DNA of 64,000 nucleotides from Cyanobacteria bacterium RU_5_0 (GCA_012033255.1 JAAUSF010000007.1:16126-80125), one strand, 5' to 3'. Positions 53,649 to 62,812 are shown, numbered from the stretch's first letter. The notes: a model not told the origin generated them from the letters alone. Made by a program: numbers and translations.

Positions 53649-54113
53649 GTGTCAAACCGATTTCATGAACTATCCTTCAAAACTAGCCCATGAGGGGTTT
53701 GGGGAGCTATAGTCCCCGCGCTCTCCCGAAGGAGCATCGGGGCACATGGACTTCCCACATCAGATGGAGCAACGAGCGGAGTCTGACACACAACCTTATC
53801 TGGCTCTGCACAAGGCTGAAAGGCAAACGGTCAATCAATCCTGACTCAGCTACTCAGTCCTCACAACTCAGCACTTAGCTATATCTCTTTTAGCCTGTCA
53901 CCCTACCCCCTTAGCCTGTCACCCTACCCCCTTAGCAAGAGTGCGCTTAGAAGATCATATCTAGCTGAGGGTCGATTCAGGTTTAGTACTAAGTCAAATA
54001 CTGTAAAAGGGTAGGCTCACTTGCTGAATTCAATCAGCCTGTTTTCAAGAGGCTACGAATTGAAGCAGATCCGCATCAATTCAACTTACTACTCTTAAGG
54101 AGAACTCTAGCTC
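53649..54113. other. Intergenic region with tandem repeat
   Basis: About 465 nt with no supported gene. AGCCTGTCACCCTACCCCCTT is repeated twice at about 53893-53936 (21-22 bp unit). A CCGAAGGAGCATCGGGG hairpin is near 53726. The last 60 nt include AAGGAGAACTCTAGCTC ahead of the WGxxGxxG gene. Confidence 0.6.
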
Positions 54114-54398
54114 ATGAAAACCAACTTGTTCAAGGCGATCGGCATTGGTGCCCTGTCCGTAGGTTTGACGGTACTTCCTTTCACTCTTCCTGCTTCTGCT
54201 CAGGACGCTCCCGGAACTGACGATACAACCACTGATGTTGTCGAAGAAGACAATGACTTTGATTGGGGTTGGTTGGGTTTGCTGGGTCTGCTTGGTCTAG
54301 CTGGCTTAGCAGGCAGAAAACGGGACGATCATACCGTCTATCGCGATCCTAACAGCACGACCACTGGGACTACTGGGACTACTGGATATCGTCAATAA
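54114..54398 (+). CDS. WGxxGxxG domain exported protein
   Basis: 94 residues. Signal peptide at 1-29 ending ASAQ, then an acidic stretch (DDTTTDVVEEDND), then FDWGWLGLLGLLGLAGLAGRKR, the WGxxGxxG sorting-type helix followed by basic residues. This family is common in cyanobacteria and thought to be anchored in the envelope by the C-terminal helix. The Thr/Gly-rich tail (TTTGTTGTTGYRQ) is variable. RBS AAGGAG 9-10 nt before ATG. Confidence 0.88.
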   Translation: MKTNLFKAIGIGALSVGLTVLPFTLPASAQDAPGTDDTTTDVVEEDNDFDWGWLGLLGLLGLAGLAGRKRDDHTVYRDPNSTTTGTTGTTGYRQ

Positions 54399-54442
54399 TT
54401 CTGTGTTGTATCAGATTCGGTTAATCAGTGATTGAATTAAAC

Positions 54443-54470
54443 GTAAGGGTGAACCACTCTTCACCCTTAC
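54443..54470. terminator. Bidirectional hairpin between convergent genes
   Basis: GTAAGGGTGAA and TTCACCCTTAC form a perfect 11-bp stem with a 6-nt loop between the WGxxGxxG gene and the dehydratase. No T run, so termination strength is uncertain. Confidence 0.6.
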
Positions 54471-54482
54471 ACACAATATTTA

Positions 54483-55472
54483 TTAGCCATTGAGACATTC
54501 AAGAGTTTGACGGAGATCCACATTTCCACCTGTGACAATTACCCCGATTCGGGCGTTGGAAACGGCAACCATCCCTTCCAGGAGAGCAGCCGCCGCAAGT
54601 GCGCCAGTGGGTTCAACAACAATCTTGAGCCGTTCCCAAAGAAAGAACATTGTCCGTAAGAGGGCTTCATCGGATACTGTTACCATATCGTGAACATAGT
54701 GCAGCACAAGCGGAAAGGTGAGCCTTCCTAGGCAAGGTGTTCGGGCACCATCTGCGATCGTCTCCGGGTTATGTACCGATTGCAGCGTTTTGCTATAGAA
54801 CGATCGCGTTGCGTCATCTGCTTTTTCCGGTTCTACGCCAATCACACGACAACCCGGAGCAAGCGCATTCGCGGCGATCGCACAACCCGACAATAACCCT
54901 CCACCACCGCAGCAAACAAGCAGCATATCGAGTGATTCAACAGATTCGATCACTTCTTTGGCGGTCGTGCCCTGTCCGGCGATCACATCGGCGTGATCAT
55001 AGGGTGGAATGACAGTTGCATCACGGTCTTGAGCGATTTGTTTGGCGAGAGATTCTCGCGTCGTTTCAGCCCGATCGTATAAAATTACCTCTGCCCCATA
55101 CCCCCGTGTAGCGTCCTGTTTCACAATTGGCGCATCATGTGGCATGACGATCGTGGTGGGAATATCTAGAAGTTTCCCAGCCAATGCCACTGCCTGAGCA
55201 TGATTCCCAGAAGAATAGGTTAAAACACCCCGTTGCCGTTGATTTGGGGAGAGTTTAGCCAGCGCATTGAATGCACCTCGAAATTTGAATGATCCGGTGC
55301 GCTGGAAATTTTCGCACTTGAAGAAAACTTGATTGCCAGTCCGATCGTTGACCGTCCGAGACGTCAATATGGGCGTTTGGTTAGTTTGACCCAGGAGTCG
55401 GGCGGAAGCCGCTTCAATATCGCCATAGGCGACCGGCAAGGTAGCTGTAGAAAATTCAGAAGGATGGGTCAC
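54483..55472 (-). CDS. Threonine/serine dehydratase (PLP)
   Basis: Fold-type II PLP enzyme, 329 residues. Schiff-base Lys in RTGSFKFRGAFNAL (about residue 60), SSGNHAQAVALAGKL, and the phosphate-binding glycine loop CCGGGGLLSGCA. The short form without an ACT regulatory domain suggests catabolic threonine dehydratase or serine racemase/dehydratase activity. Substrate side cannot be settled. Convergent with the WGxxGxxG gene and not in an operon with the downstream small gene. Confidence 0.9.
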   Translation of the reverse strand: MTHPSEFSTATLPVAYGDIEAASARLLGQTNQTPILTSRTVNDRTGNQVFFKCENFQRTGSFKFRGAFNALAKLSPNQRQRGVLTYSSGNHAQAVALAGKLLDIPTTIVMPHDAPIVKQDATRGYGAEVILYDRAETTRESLAKQIAQDRDATVIPPYDHADVIAGQGTTAKEVIESVESLDMLLVCCGGGGLLSGCAIAANALAPGCRVIGVEPEKADDATRSFYSKTLQSVHNPETIADGARTPCLGRLTFPLVLHYVHDMVTVSDEALLRTMFFLWERLKIVVEPTGALAAAALLEGMVAVSNARIGVIVTGGNVDLRQTLECLNG

Positions 55473-55509
55473 GTTCGTTTTTGAAGTTGCCGTTTGAATT
55501 TTAATTTTC

Positions 55510-55776
55510 CTAGTGTAAACCTAGCTCAATCTGGCTTAAAGGAATGAAACATTCTTGTGGCAACAGGATCGGTTTTTCGCCGAAAATCAGTTTTCCGCGA
55601 TGGGTATAACGATCGATCGCCACCCCAATCGGACGTCGTACCTGATCAGGATGGACTTCGTAATAGGTGCGATAGATTTGCCGAGCCGTTTGCAGAATAG
55701 CGGGATCGAGCAGGGCAGAAAAATTCATTGACTCCACTGGACTTGACACTCTCGGCTCAGATTTTGCTGCGTACAT
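55510..55776 (-). CDS. Conserved small protein
   Basis: Up to 88 residues. MNFSALLDPAILQTARQIYRTYYEVHPDQVRRPIGVAIDRYTHRGKLIFGEKPILLPQECFIPL has a regular helix-turn-strand pattern. I recall short cyanobacterial proteins like this but no function. Two Met codons (residue 1 and residue 17) are possible starts. Lies 37 nt upstream of the dehydratase. Confidence 0.6.
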   Translation of the reverse strand: MYAAKSEPRVSSPVESMNFSALLDPAILQTARQIYRTYYEVHPDQVRRPIGVAIDRYTHRGKLIFGEKPILLPQECFIPLSQIELGLH

Positions 55777-55958
55777 TCATTCACCCTTGATGTTCTAGCT
55801 GGCTTACACCAGTTTGGCAATTATTGACAGGATGACATCGCCATCCAGAAAAACGGATGTTCGTTTTAGCTAGACTCTAGACGATTTATTTTACTACGGC
55901 AAAATATAAAGGAATTTTTACAGAGGCTAGATGATTTTTTACTCTAACGATTTTCGTT
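55777..55958. other. Small gap between minus-strand genes
   Basis: About 180 nt. AT-rich, with no repeats or RNA structure that I can support. Nothing assigned. Confidence 0.4.
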
Positions 55959-56912
55959 TTAAGCAATGCCAGCGACTTGCGTTCCGGAGTCCATTTCCAG
56001 GGTATCGCCGATCGCCTGACCATCATGATAGGCAGCCAGGAGGGCTTGGCTAGTTTTGCCCCACGCGATCGCTCCTGTTTCCGCAATGCCGATCGCCCCA
56101 AAATCTCGGTTGCGCTGGTCGGCTTCCCGGAAAGATTTCTCGAATGCGGATTGTAAGGATAATCCATCCGTCACCCGTATGACGATTCGAGCGGCTAAAC
56201 ACTCATCAATAATATCCTCACCAATCCCCGTACAGCTAACAGCGGCATTTGAAGCGGCATAGTTTCCCGCAGGCATTGCCGAATCGCTGACTCGCCCAAT
56301 CCGCTCGAACCCCTTGCCCCCGGTCGAAGTGCCAACGGCTAGTCGCCCATGCATATCCCGTACAACGACGCCGATCGTCCCTCGTCCAGCTTCCGTCAAC
56401 ACTTCTCGCTCAGCCACGACATTAGCCATTTCCCTCGAAAAATTGCCGCGTCGTTCCTGAATCCATTCTTGTAATCGGAGTTCAGTCAAGGGATCATAGC
56501 TTGGGATTTGCAACTCTCGCAGTAGTTCCAGTGCGCCATAATCAGAAAGAACCCGATCGTGCGAAGTTTGCAGAAATTGGGCAAGGTCGATCGGGTTTTT
56601 AGTCCGAGACACATTAATCACCCCACTGAATCGCTGTTGCTTGCCATCCATCAAAGAGGCACTCATGCGAATCTGTCCATCCGATTGCAACACCGACCCC
56701 GTTCCCGCATTAAAGCAAGAATCATCCTCTAGAAGCTGACAGCCCAACACAACCGCAGTATGGGCATCTGCACCCGACACTAGCAGCGAATACACCGTCT
56801 CAATCACTGCATAAAGAGATTGCCGGACGCGATCGGCTCCTCCCTTACTTTTAAGCGAACTTCCTGCTCCTCCATGAATAATCAGCTTTGGCTGCACCGA
56901 ATTGACTGGCAT
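55959..56912 (-). CDS. iaaA: Isoaspartyl peptidase/L-asparaginase
   Basis: Ntn-hydrolase (Ntn-plant-type), 317 residues, made as a precursor and cleaved before Thr in AGRGTIGVVVRDMHGRLA (Thr at about residue 180), which becomes the nucleophile. KLIIHGGAGSSL and SVLQSDGQIRMSASLMDG are typical of the alpha chain; GRVSDSAMPAGNYAS and GIGEDIIDECLAARI of the beta chain. It removes isoaspartyl dipeptides or asparagine, and may free amino acids from cyanophycin degradation. Starts right after a compact gap with the DUF2256 gene. Confidence 0.93.
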   Translation of the reverse strand: MPVNSVQPKLIIHGGAGSSLKSKGGADRVRQSLYAVIETVYSLLVSGADAHTAVVLGCQLLEDDSCFNAGTGSVLQSDGQIRMSASLMDGKQQRFSGVINVSRTKNPIDLAQFLQTSHDRVLSDYGALELLRELQIPSYDPLTELRLQEWIQERRGNFSREMANVVAEREVLTEAGRGTIGVVVRDMHGRLAVGTSTGGKGFERIGRVSDSAMPAGNYAASNAAVSCTGIGEDIIDECLAARIVIRVTDGLSLQSAFEKSFREADQRNRDFGAIGIAETGAIAWGKTSQALLAAYHDGQAIGDTLEMDSGTQVAGIA

Positions 56913-57073
56913 GAATGAAACCTCGAAATGAAAAAATTAATCAGTGGCAAAAAGTTATGGTGGCAAAAAGTTGTAGAATCTGAACGACTTTACAGAGCGC
57001 ATCGCGACAAGTTGAGCGCACTAACGATCGAACAATGCGCTAGCTCAACCCTTTTCACCATAGAACTACAAAT

Positions 57074-57241
57074 TTATCCTTCTTCAGGAAGCTTAGCCGT
57101 GGAGCGACGACGGCGACACCGCTCTGAGCAATATTTCACCTCATCCCAGCAATCTTCCCATTTTTTTCGCCAAGTGAACGATCGCTGGCATACAGGACAG
57201 AGTTTGGTTGGTAAATCAGACTTAGCGCGCACATGTCCCAT
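57074..57241 (-). CDS. DUF2256 zinc-ribbon-like mini protein
   Basis: 55 residues, ATG at 57241, stop at 57074. KLCPVCQRSFTWRKKWEDCWDEVKYCSERCRRRR matches DUF2256 closely (the C-x2-C, C-W and C-x3-C pattern binds zinc). Known only from conserved short genes. Lies opposite to trmJ and upstream of iaaA on the same strand. Confidence 0.85.
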   Translation of the reverse strand: MGHVRAKSDLPTKLCPVCQRSFTWRKKWEDCWDEVKYCSERCRRRRSTAKLPEEG

Positions 57242-57325
57242 AGATTAGGGTGTAGGGTGTGGAGTGTAGAGAATCGAGATAGATTAATATATCTTAACCG
57301 TAGCACTTCAGTTTATCTCCATAAG

Positions 57326-57353
57326 GGTGGATGGGTGGATGGGTGGATGAGTC
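57326..57353 (+). repeat. GGTGGATG tandem units ahead of trmJ
   Basis: Three tandem GGATGGGT/GGTGGAT units close the gap to the ATG of trmJ. Same class as the core of the MITE-like repeat. Confidence 0.6.
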
Positions 57354-58211
57354 ATGGAAACGGGACTAACTCGAATCAGAATCGTTCTTGTGGAGCCAGC
57401 CGGTTCACTCAATCTCGGCTCGGTTGCCCGTGTGATGAAAAATATGGGGTTATCTCAACTGATACTCGTCAATCCGCAGTGCGATCGCCTCAGTCCTGAA
57501 GCCCGTCAGATGGCAGTTCATGCGATGGATGTATTGGAAGCGGCTCAAGCCGTAAAGAGCCTGCCAGAAGCCTTACAGGGGTGCCAGAGAGCGATCGCCA
57601 CCACCGGACGCCCCCACACAACTCTCAATATCACCCTGGAACATCCTAGAACCGCTCTTCCCTGGCTGCTGGAAGGCAACTTCGTCTCAGAGGCTCATTT
57701 TTCCTCCGCCCTCATCTTCGGACGAGAAGACCGAGGATTAACCAATGAAGAACTCAATTACGCCCAACGCCTCATCCAAATTCCCGCTAACCCCCTGTAT
57801 CCCTACCTAAACCTGGCTCAAGCCGTCGCAATCTGCTGCTACGAGCTACACGAATCAGCACGAGAGTTAGAGAGATGGGGAGATGGGGAGAACAGGAAAG
57901 GTCGAGAGAATTCTTCATCCTCCCCCCTTCCTCCTGCCCTCCCCCCCTCCCCTCCCCTCGCTCCCCTCGACACTCTCGAAGGCTACTACCAGCAGCTCGA
58001 AGCGCTCCTCCTGAAGATTGGCTATCTTTACCCCCATACGGCGGCGAGTCGGATGGAAAAGTTTCGGCGGTTATTCAATCGAACGTATCCATCGCTAACG
58101 GAAGTGGCAATGTTACGGGGAATTTTGAGCCAGATGGAGTGGGCATTGCAGGCGAATCGATCGGATTCTAAGAACCCATTTGAAAAGCCGATCCCCCCTA
58201 GTCCCCCTTAA
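57354..58211 (+). CDS. trmJ: tRNA/rRNA methyltransferase (TrmJ-like SPOUT)
   Basis: SPOUT 2'-O-methyltransferase, 285 residues. RIVLVEPAGSLNLGSVARVMKNMGL, FGREDRGLTNEELNYAQRLIQIPANPLYPYLNLAQAVAICCYEL contain motifs 1-3 with the knot glycines and the NLAQAV signature. TrmJ methylates tRNA residue 32. A Pro/Ser/acidic insert (about residues 175-205) encoded by heptamer-like DNA separates the catalytic domain from the C-terminal helices. Heptamer-like GGTGGATG units also occur just before the start. Confidence 0.92.
   Translation: METGLTRIRIVLVEPAGSLNLGSVARVMKNMGLSQLILVNPQCDRLSPEARQMAVHAMDVLEAAQAVKSLPEALQGCQRAIATTGRPHTTLNITLEHPRTALPWLLEGNFVSEAHFSSALIFGREDRGLTNEELNYAQRLIQIPANPLYPYLNLAQAVAICCYELHESARELERWGDGENRKGRENSSSSPLPPALPPSPPLAPLDTLEGYYQQLEALLLKIGYLYPHTAASRMEKFRRLFNRTYPSLTEVAMLRGILSQMEWALQANRSDSKNPFEKPIPPSPP
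57873..57966 (+). repeat. In-frame repeat insert in trmJ
   Basis: Purine-rich GGGGAGATGG units switch to pyrimidine-rich CCCTCCCC units, encoding RWGDGENRKGRENSSSSPLP and a Pro-rich run between the SPOUT domain and the C-terminal helices. The two halves are nearly complementary, so the mRNA could form a hairpin here. Confidence 0.7.
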
Positions 58212-58441
58212 TTAAGGCTGCCCTGTACACATAAGTTTTCTAGCTATGAAGGGGCTGTTGTTATGGCGTGGAAATGACCTTGTTAGAGCAAAAGCCAGAA
58301 CCGGTTGAGTCCCATTTGTAGGACAAAAGGAAATGCCTATTGTGCAAAATGTTTTACAGCGTCTATAATTTACGGCTGGGTGTGAGATTGGCCCGAAAGG
58401 CGAAGATTCAGAGCTTTTAAGCTTGACCCCGCAGATTTCAA

Positions 58442-58513
<72 letters not shown>

Positions 58514-58520
58514 TACGAAA

Positions 58521-58745
58521 CTAATCTCGGAACAGCAGCCGTTCCTGCAAGATGCTATCCGATTCAATGATGTGGATGTGATGAGTGCGTGGACTGTTTG
58601 GCGGTAGACCTTTGACAAAGAACATCCGCTGAGGATCAGGATTGTCGAACCAATAGGCATAACCCAATTCCTCCAACGGAGAAACAGCAACTTGCTTCGC
58701 CTTAACGACTGCATAAACATGGTGAGCCGATCGATCGCCCTTCAA
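58521..58745 (-). pseudogene. GrpB-family remnant beside tRNA-Val
   Basis: 74 codons: PLEELGYAYWFDNPDPQRMFFVKGLPP, then THHIHIIESDSILQERLLFRD. This is the middle part of GrpB (a nucleotidyltransferase-like UPF0157 protein, about 170 residues). The N-terminal GSTSVPG motif and the C-terminal helices are missing; the frame stops within 8 nt of the tRNA 3' end. The position suggests loss by recombination at the tRNA. Possibly still translated. Confidence 0.6.
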
Positions 58746-58746
58746 A

Positions 58747-59763
58747 TCACTGACTAAAAATATCCATCACCGCCGATCGCAATGCCGCCCCCAAGGATTG
58801 TAGCTCGGAGGATTCTGGGTCAGATTGAGAATTGGGCTGCGGATTGGGGGATTGTGGATCGGGGTCGTCGGTACCAGCGACTAATTGCTCTGCCTCCTGC
58901 AAAAGAGTTTGAGCCGTCTCATACTCCGGGTCGATTTCCAGTGCCTTTTCGTAAGCGTCGATCGCGTCTGCCAGATTCTCCTGTTGCTGAGCGATCTCTC
59001 CCAGGGTAGTGTAGGCTAGGGCGTGGGCGGTTGTTATCGTCGCATCCTCATCTTCTAAGTTCAACGCCGTCTTACAGGCTTCGATCGCCTCTTCCAAACG
59101 CCCTTGTCGCAACAAAACAATTCCTAAACTGCTGTAGTTCGGAGAATAGTCTTCATCCAGGGCGATCGAACGGCGATAGAGTTGAGTGGCTTCCTCATAC
59201 TGTTCCTGGTCACGCAAGATATCGCCCAAATTGGAGTAAGCCAGCGTATGGGCACTCGCCGGAGTTCCATCCACATCCCGCTCTTCCAATGCTGCCCGAT
59301 AGGCCTCGGCTGCCTCTTCTAAATTTCCTTTGAGATACAGAATAATGCCCAGGTTGTTGTAAGCATAGGCGTTATAGTCCAGTTCGATCGCCTGCCGATA
59401 GGCTTGCTCTGCTTCGTCCAGCTTGCCTTGATCATAGAAAACCGTTCCTAGGTTGTAATATGCCGGAGCATAATCCGGGTCAAGTTGAATGGCTTGGCGA
59501 TAGGCAGTGACTGCATCATCCAGTGTCCCTTTTAGCTGCAATACCAGTCCCAAATTGTAGTAGGCAACGGCATTCCTTGGATCGAGTTGAATCACTTGCC
59601 GCCAGATCGCTTCCGATTCGTCATATCGTCTATCCTCAAGAGCGTCTAGCCCTCGACGAAAGAGAGAGTCGATCGACTGTGCCAAACTCGCTCCAGGAAC
59701 CCAAACCATCCCTAGAGTCAACAACAGGGAAATAAACCAAATTCTTAGCAGATGTCGTCTCAT
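58747..59763 (-). CDS. TPR-repeat secreted protein
   Basis: 338 residues from MRRHLLRIWFISLLLTLGM, which has a signal peptide ending near SLAQ; the longer frame upstream (to 59985) is not signal-like. About seven TPR units, each of the form AVAYYNLGLVLQLKGxLDDAVTAYRQAIQLDP, fill residues 50-280. The Pro/Asp/Ser tail ends in GAALRSAVMDIFSQ. TPR domains mediate protein-protein binding; the substrate is unknown. Abuts the GrpB remnant by 1 nt, and lies 25 nt after the COP23 gene on the same strand. Confidence 0.9.
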   Translation of the reverse strand: MRRHLLRIWFISLLLTLGMVWVPGASLAQSIDSLFRRGLDALEDRRYDESEAIWRQVIQLDPRNAVAYYNLGLVLQLKGTLDDAVTAYRQAIQLDPDYAPAYYNLGTVFYDQGKLDEAEQAYRQAIELDYNAYAYNNLGIILYLKGNLEEAAEAYRAALEERDVDGTPASAHTLAYSNLGDILRDQEQYEEATQLYRRSIALDEDYSPNYSSLGIVLLRQGRLEEAIEACKTALNLEDEDATITTAHALAYTTLGEIAQQQENLADAIDAYEKALEIDPEYETAQTLLQEAEQLVAGTDDPDPQSPNPQPNSQSDPESSELQSLGAALRSAVMDIFSQ

Positions 59764-59788
59764 TGTGGAGTCAGCGTTAACCTCACAA

Positions 59789-60379
59789 TTAGTTTGATGT
59801 GAAAGGATTAAGGGCGCGAAAAGCCGTTTCGATCTGATCCTGGCTCTGTCCCCCGCCATCCGGAAATTGTTGACGACAGAGATCGCGCATCGCCTCAAAA
59901 TCAGTATTACTCGAAACTCCACCCGCACTCTGGTCTGCCAAATTCTCCAGAAAAGCAGGCACAAACAGACAGCCTTGAAGTTCATTCCGGAAGGTAATCA
60001 GAACACTGTCGCGCTGGCAAGCCCGGTCTTGTTCGCTGGGAAGACAAAGAACAGGCTGATTACTAACATAATCAAACGTTAACCGATTGAACCCATCGGC
60101 TCCGTTATTAAGCAAGGCGCTTTGAAACTTCGCCGCGACTTGATTACAGCGGACTCGGACATCATCGAACGGTGGCGGTGCCCAGTCTGAGGTAAAGGTG
60201 ATGAAATCGATTCGTTCTCCATTGCTGACGGCAACCACCGTCGGAAACTCACGAGTCTCATCACAGAAGAACCCATCCGCCGACTGTGCCTGACTCGATT
60301 GAGGGAGACTCACCAGCGACACAGCCATCACGGGCAAACCAAGGGCGATCGCGAACCAGTTGAATAGACTTACATTCAT
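59789..60379 (-). CDS. COP23 domain protein
   Basis: 196 residues. Signal peptide at 1-33 (SLPQSSQAQSADG) followed by a COP23 domain (circadian oscillating protein of cyanobacteria): FFCDETREFPTVVAVSNGERIDFI, RVRCNQVAAKFQSALLNNG, then LCLPSEQDRACQRDSVLITFRNE. Cys pairs could form disulfides in the periplasm. Function not known beyond periodic expression in some strains. Lies between the Ser/Thr kinase and TPR genes on the same strand, possibly co-transcribed. Confidence 0.85.
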   Translation of the reverse strand: MNVSLFNWFAIALGLPVMAVSLVSLPQSSQAQSADGFFCDETREFPTVVAVSNGERIDFITFTSDWAPPPFDDVRVRCNQVAAKFQSALLNNGADGFNRLTFDYVSNQPVLCLPSEQDRACQRDSVLITFRNELQGCLFVPAFLENLADQSAGGVSSNTDFEAMRDLCRQQFPDGGGQSQDQIETAFRALNPFTSN

Positions 60380-60421
60380 GGAGGCTAATAGAATGATTCA
60401 TTCTCAAATATGATAATTTTT

Positions 60422-62812
60422 CTATAAACAAACCCCTTGAGGGCAATCAGGATCAGCACCTCCTCCGGAAGCAGGCGGCGGCACGTAGGGTTCTGCGGGT
60501 GGGATATATTCTGGTTCAGGTGGCGGCACGTAGGGTTCTACGGGCGGGATATATTCTGGCTCCGGTGGTGGCACATACGGGTCTACCGGGGGAATGTATT
60601 CTGGTTCGGGAACAGGGGCAGGAGGGATGTAAACAGGTTCAGGGGCAGGTTGCCGAGGGGCAGGGGATGGCGTTGCATTTCGACGGTCAGCCGCTAATCC
60701 CTCATTTGCCTGTTGGAGAATCGGAGCCGCCTGTTGTTTCCAATAATCTGTTGTGGCTTTATTCGCTTCTGCGATCGCCGCTTGCCACTGCTTCTGATCG
60801 AGTGCCTGTTTCGCCTTGTCCAAATGTTGCTGATTCGCTTGCCATTCCTGTTGCCACTGTTTGATCTGCTCCTGCGCCTTGCCGTACAGCGAACTGGTTT
60901 GAGGAATCACGTTGACCTCAGCGATCGCTTCTTCTAGCTTGCCTGCCTGATAGTGTTTTGTTGCAGACACCAAGACTTGCTCAGACCAGCGATCGGTCAA
61001 TTCCTGTGCCCTTGTTTGGGCAGAACTGTCTTGAGGAATTTGGCTTACCACTTCCAGCGCCCCTCGGTGATTTCCCTGTTCGGCTAGTTGTTGAGCATGG
61101 GCAAGCTGACAATCATTTGCCAAAATCTGAGCCGAATCATACAAATCTGGATAGCTCTGCGAAATACCCGCCAACTCCTGAGCGCAAGCCTCATACTTTT
61201 TCTCTGCCTGGAGTGTCTTGGCTTGTCTCAACGAACCTTGCGCCCGTGAATAGGATTGCTGCTGCATCCAATATTGGACACCAAACCCTCCACCCACCAA
61301 CGCGATCAACACGGTCAGCCCAGCTATCCAAAGCCACGCCTTCGATTTAGCCGCACCCGTAGAGATAGATCCGACCTGTCCACCAGACTGGGATGGCAGA
61401 GAACTCACCAGCGTGTTGAACTCCATATTTGAATGCACAGGTGCCACCGATGCTGTGACCGGAGGAGAATTTGAGCCTGAATTGACAGAACCAGTCCGGA
61501 CATTCAGATTCGCTGACGCTTCTCTCCCTCCTCCTGATTGACCAACCGATGACCCTGGGACACTCCCGACTGGGGCGATCGGTGGGATGTTCACAGGCGT
61601 TTGAGGTGGAGTGGATGGGTTCGCCGAATTCGCAGAGACAATCCCGTTGGGTGGCACCAAAGGCACCACATGGGTCGGCGGGAAACTCGGTGGCGAGTGG
61701 GAGGGGGAACTGGGTGGCGTAGATGGATTTGCCGGATTTACAGAGACAATCCCGTTGGGTGGTACCGAGGGCACCACATGGGTCGGCGGGAAACTGGGCG
61801 GTGAATGGGGTGGGGAACTGGGGGGGGAACTGGGCGGCGTAGACGGATTCCCAGAGGCGATCGCATTGGGGGTCGATGGATAAATCGTCCCAGACATTGG
61901 AGTAGGATTTGGGACTGACTGACGATTCGCCGCTGACTGACCCACCGCACTCGCTGAAGTCTCAGCATAACGCTGCATCAGTGGTTCTAAGTCATGCAAT
62001 ACCAACCCAACCGCCTGATATCGCTCCCTGAAGTGAAACAGCACCATGCGTTCCAGGATATCTAGTAAGGCTTCACTGGCATGGGTTGCATAGGGTCTCC
62101 AGACGCGCTCAAGCGTGTCAGGGTCGCTGCGGAGTTGTCCAGGGTTAAACCCAGTCAATGCCTGGATTGCCGTCATTCCTAACGCATAGATGTCGCTATT
62201 GAAGCGGGGATGCCCATCTCGTTGTTCAGCCGGTAAATAGCCTAACGTGCCGATCGGAATTGTGAAATTTACGGGAGCCTCTCCTCCATGAATAGCCGTC
62301 CGGACTCGCTTCACCGCGCCAAAATCTACCATGACCAATTTCTTATCTGAAGCGCGTCGAATCAAGTTGTCTGGCTTGATATCGCGATGAATTACGCCTT
62401 TGCCATGCACATATTCCAAGATCCGCAAGACCTCATGAAGCATTCGGCACACTTGCTTCTCTGTCCATTGCTGACCCATCTGCATCTCTCGTGACAAGGG
62501 ATGCCCTTCGATGTATTCCATGACCAGATAAAATTCCCCAACTTGCTCAAAGTAAGCCAGTAATCGGGGAATCTGCTCACTCTGCCCCAAGCGTTCCAGC
62601 GTTTCCGCTTCAACAGCAAACAGCCTCCTAGCTTGTTTCAGAACCTCCTCACTACTGTTAACGGGCTTTAATTGCTTCACAACACACTGAGGATTTCCAG
62701 GTCGGTGTGTATCGATCGCTACGTATGTTCGCCCGAATCCACCACTGGAGAGCGTCTGAACGACCTGGTAACGACCACCCAATAACTGTCCTACGATCGG
62801 TGGAATCTGCAT
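60422..62812 (-). CDS. Serine/threonine protein kinase with Pro-rich linker and coiled-coil C domain
   Basis: 796 residues. Kinase domain at about 12-270: G-loop LSSGGFGRTYVAID, catalytic Lys in VVKQLKP, HRDIKPDNLI, VDFGAVK. Residues 270-480 are Pro/Ser-rich with two near-identical HVVPxVPPNGIVSxN blocks. One transmembrane helix at about 487-505 (WIAGLTVLIALVGGG). The remainder is an alpha-helical TPR-like region (TLQAEKKYEACAQELAGI, repeats) and a tail of EPEYIPPxxPYVPPP units. Typical cyanobacterial Pkn-type transmembrane kinase; the target is unknown. COP23 and TPR genes follow on the same strand. Confidence 0.93.
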   Translation of the reverse strand: MQIPPIVGQLLGGRYQVVQTLSSGGFGRTYVAIDTHRPGNPQCVVKQLKPVNSSEEVLKQARRLFAVEAETLERLGQSEQIPRLLAYFEQVGEFYLVMEYIEGHPLSREMQMGQQWTEKQVCRMLHEVLRILEYVHGKGVIHRDIKPDNLIRRASDKKLVMVDFGAVKRVRTAIHGGEAPVNFTIPIGTLGYLPAEQRDGHPRFNSDIYALGMTAIQALTGFNPGQLRSDPDTLERVWRPYATHASEALLDILERMVLFHFRERYQAVGLVLHDLEPLMQRYAETSASAVGQSAANRQSVPNPTPMSGTIYPSTPNAIASGNPSTPPSSPPSSPPHSPPSFPPTHVVPSVPPNGIVSVNPANPSTPPSSPSHSPPSFPPTHVVPLVPPNGIVSANSANPSTPPQTPVNIPPIAPVGSVPGSSVGQSGGGREASANLNVRTGSVNSGSNSPPVTASVAPVHSNMEFNTLVSSLPSQSGGQVGSISTGAAKSKAWLWIAGLTVLIALVGGGFGVQYWMQQQSYSRAQGSLRQAKTLQAEKKYEACAQELAGISQSYPDLYDSAQILANDCQLAHAQQLAEQGNHRGALEVVSQIPQDSSAQTRAQELTDRWSEQVLVSATKHYQAGKLEEAIAEVNVIPQTSSLYGKAQEQIKQWQQEWQANQQHLDKAKQALDQKQWQAAIAEANKATTDYWKQQAAPILQQANEGLAADRRNATPSPAPRQPAPEPVYIPPAPVPEPEYIPPVDPYVPPPEPEYIPPVEPYVPPPEPEYIPPAEPYVPPPASGGGADPDCPQGVCL
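60473..60605 (-). repeat. Tandem repeat in kinase tail
   Basis: A 45-48 bp unit occurs about three times, encoding EPEYIPPxEPYVPPP. High identity suggests recent expansion. Confidence 0.75.
61605..61862 (-). repeat. Duplicated Pro-rich block in kinase
   Basis: Two copies of a 120-130 bp block encode FPPTHVVPxVPPNGIVSxNxANPSTPP. The copies differ at few positions. Extra GGGGAACTGG units lie near 61820. Confidence 0.75.

Noticed and set aside
61601..61883. Gly/Trp-rich plus-strand frames opposite the kinase
   Set aside because: Antisense of the Pro-rich linker repeat.
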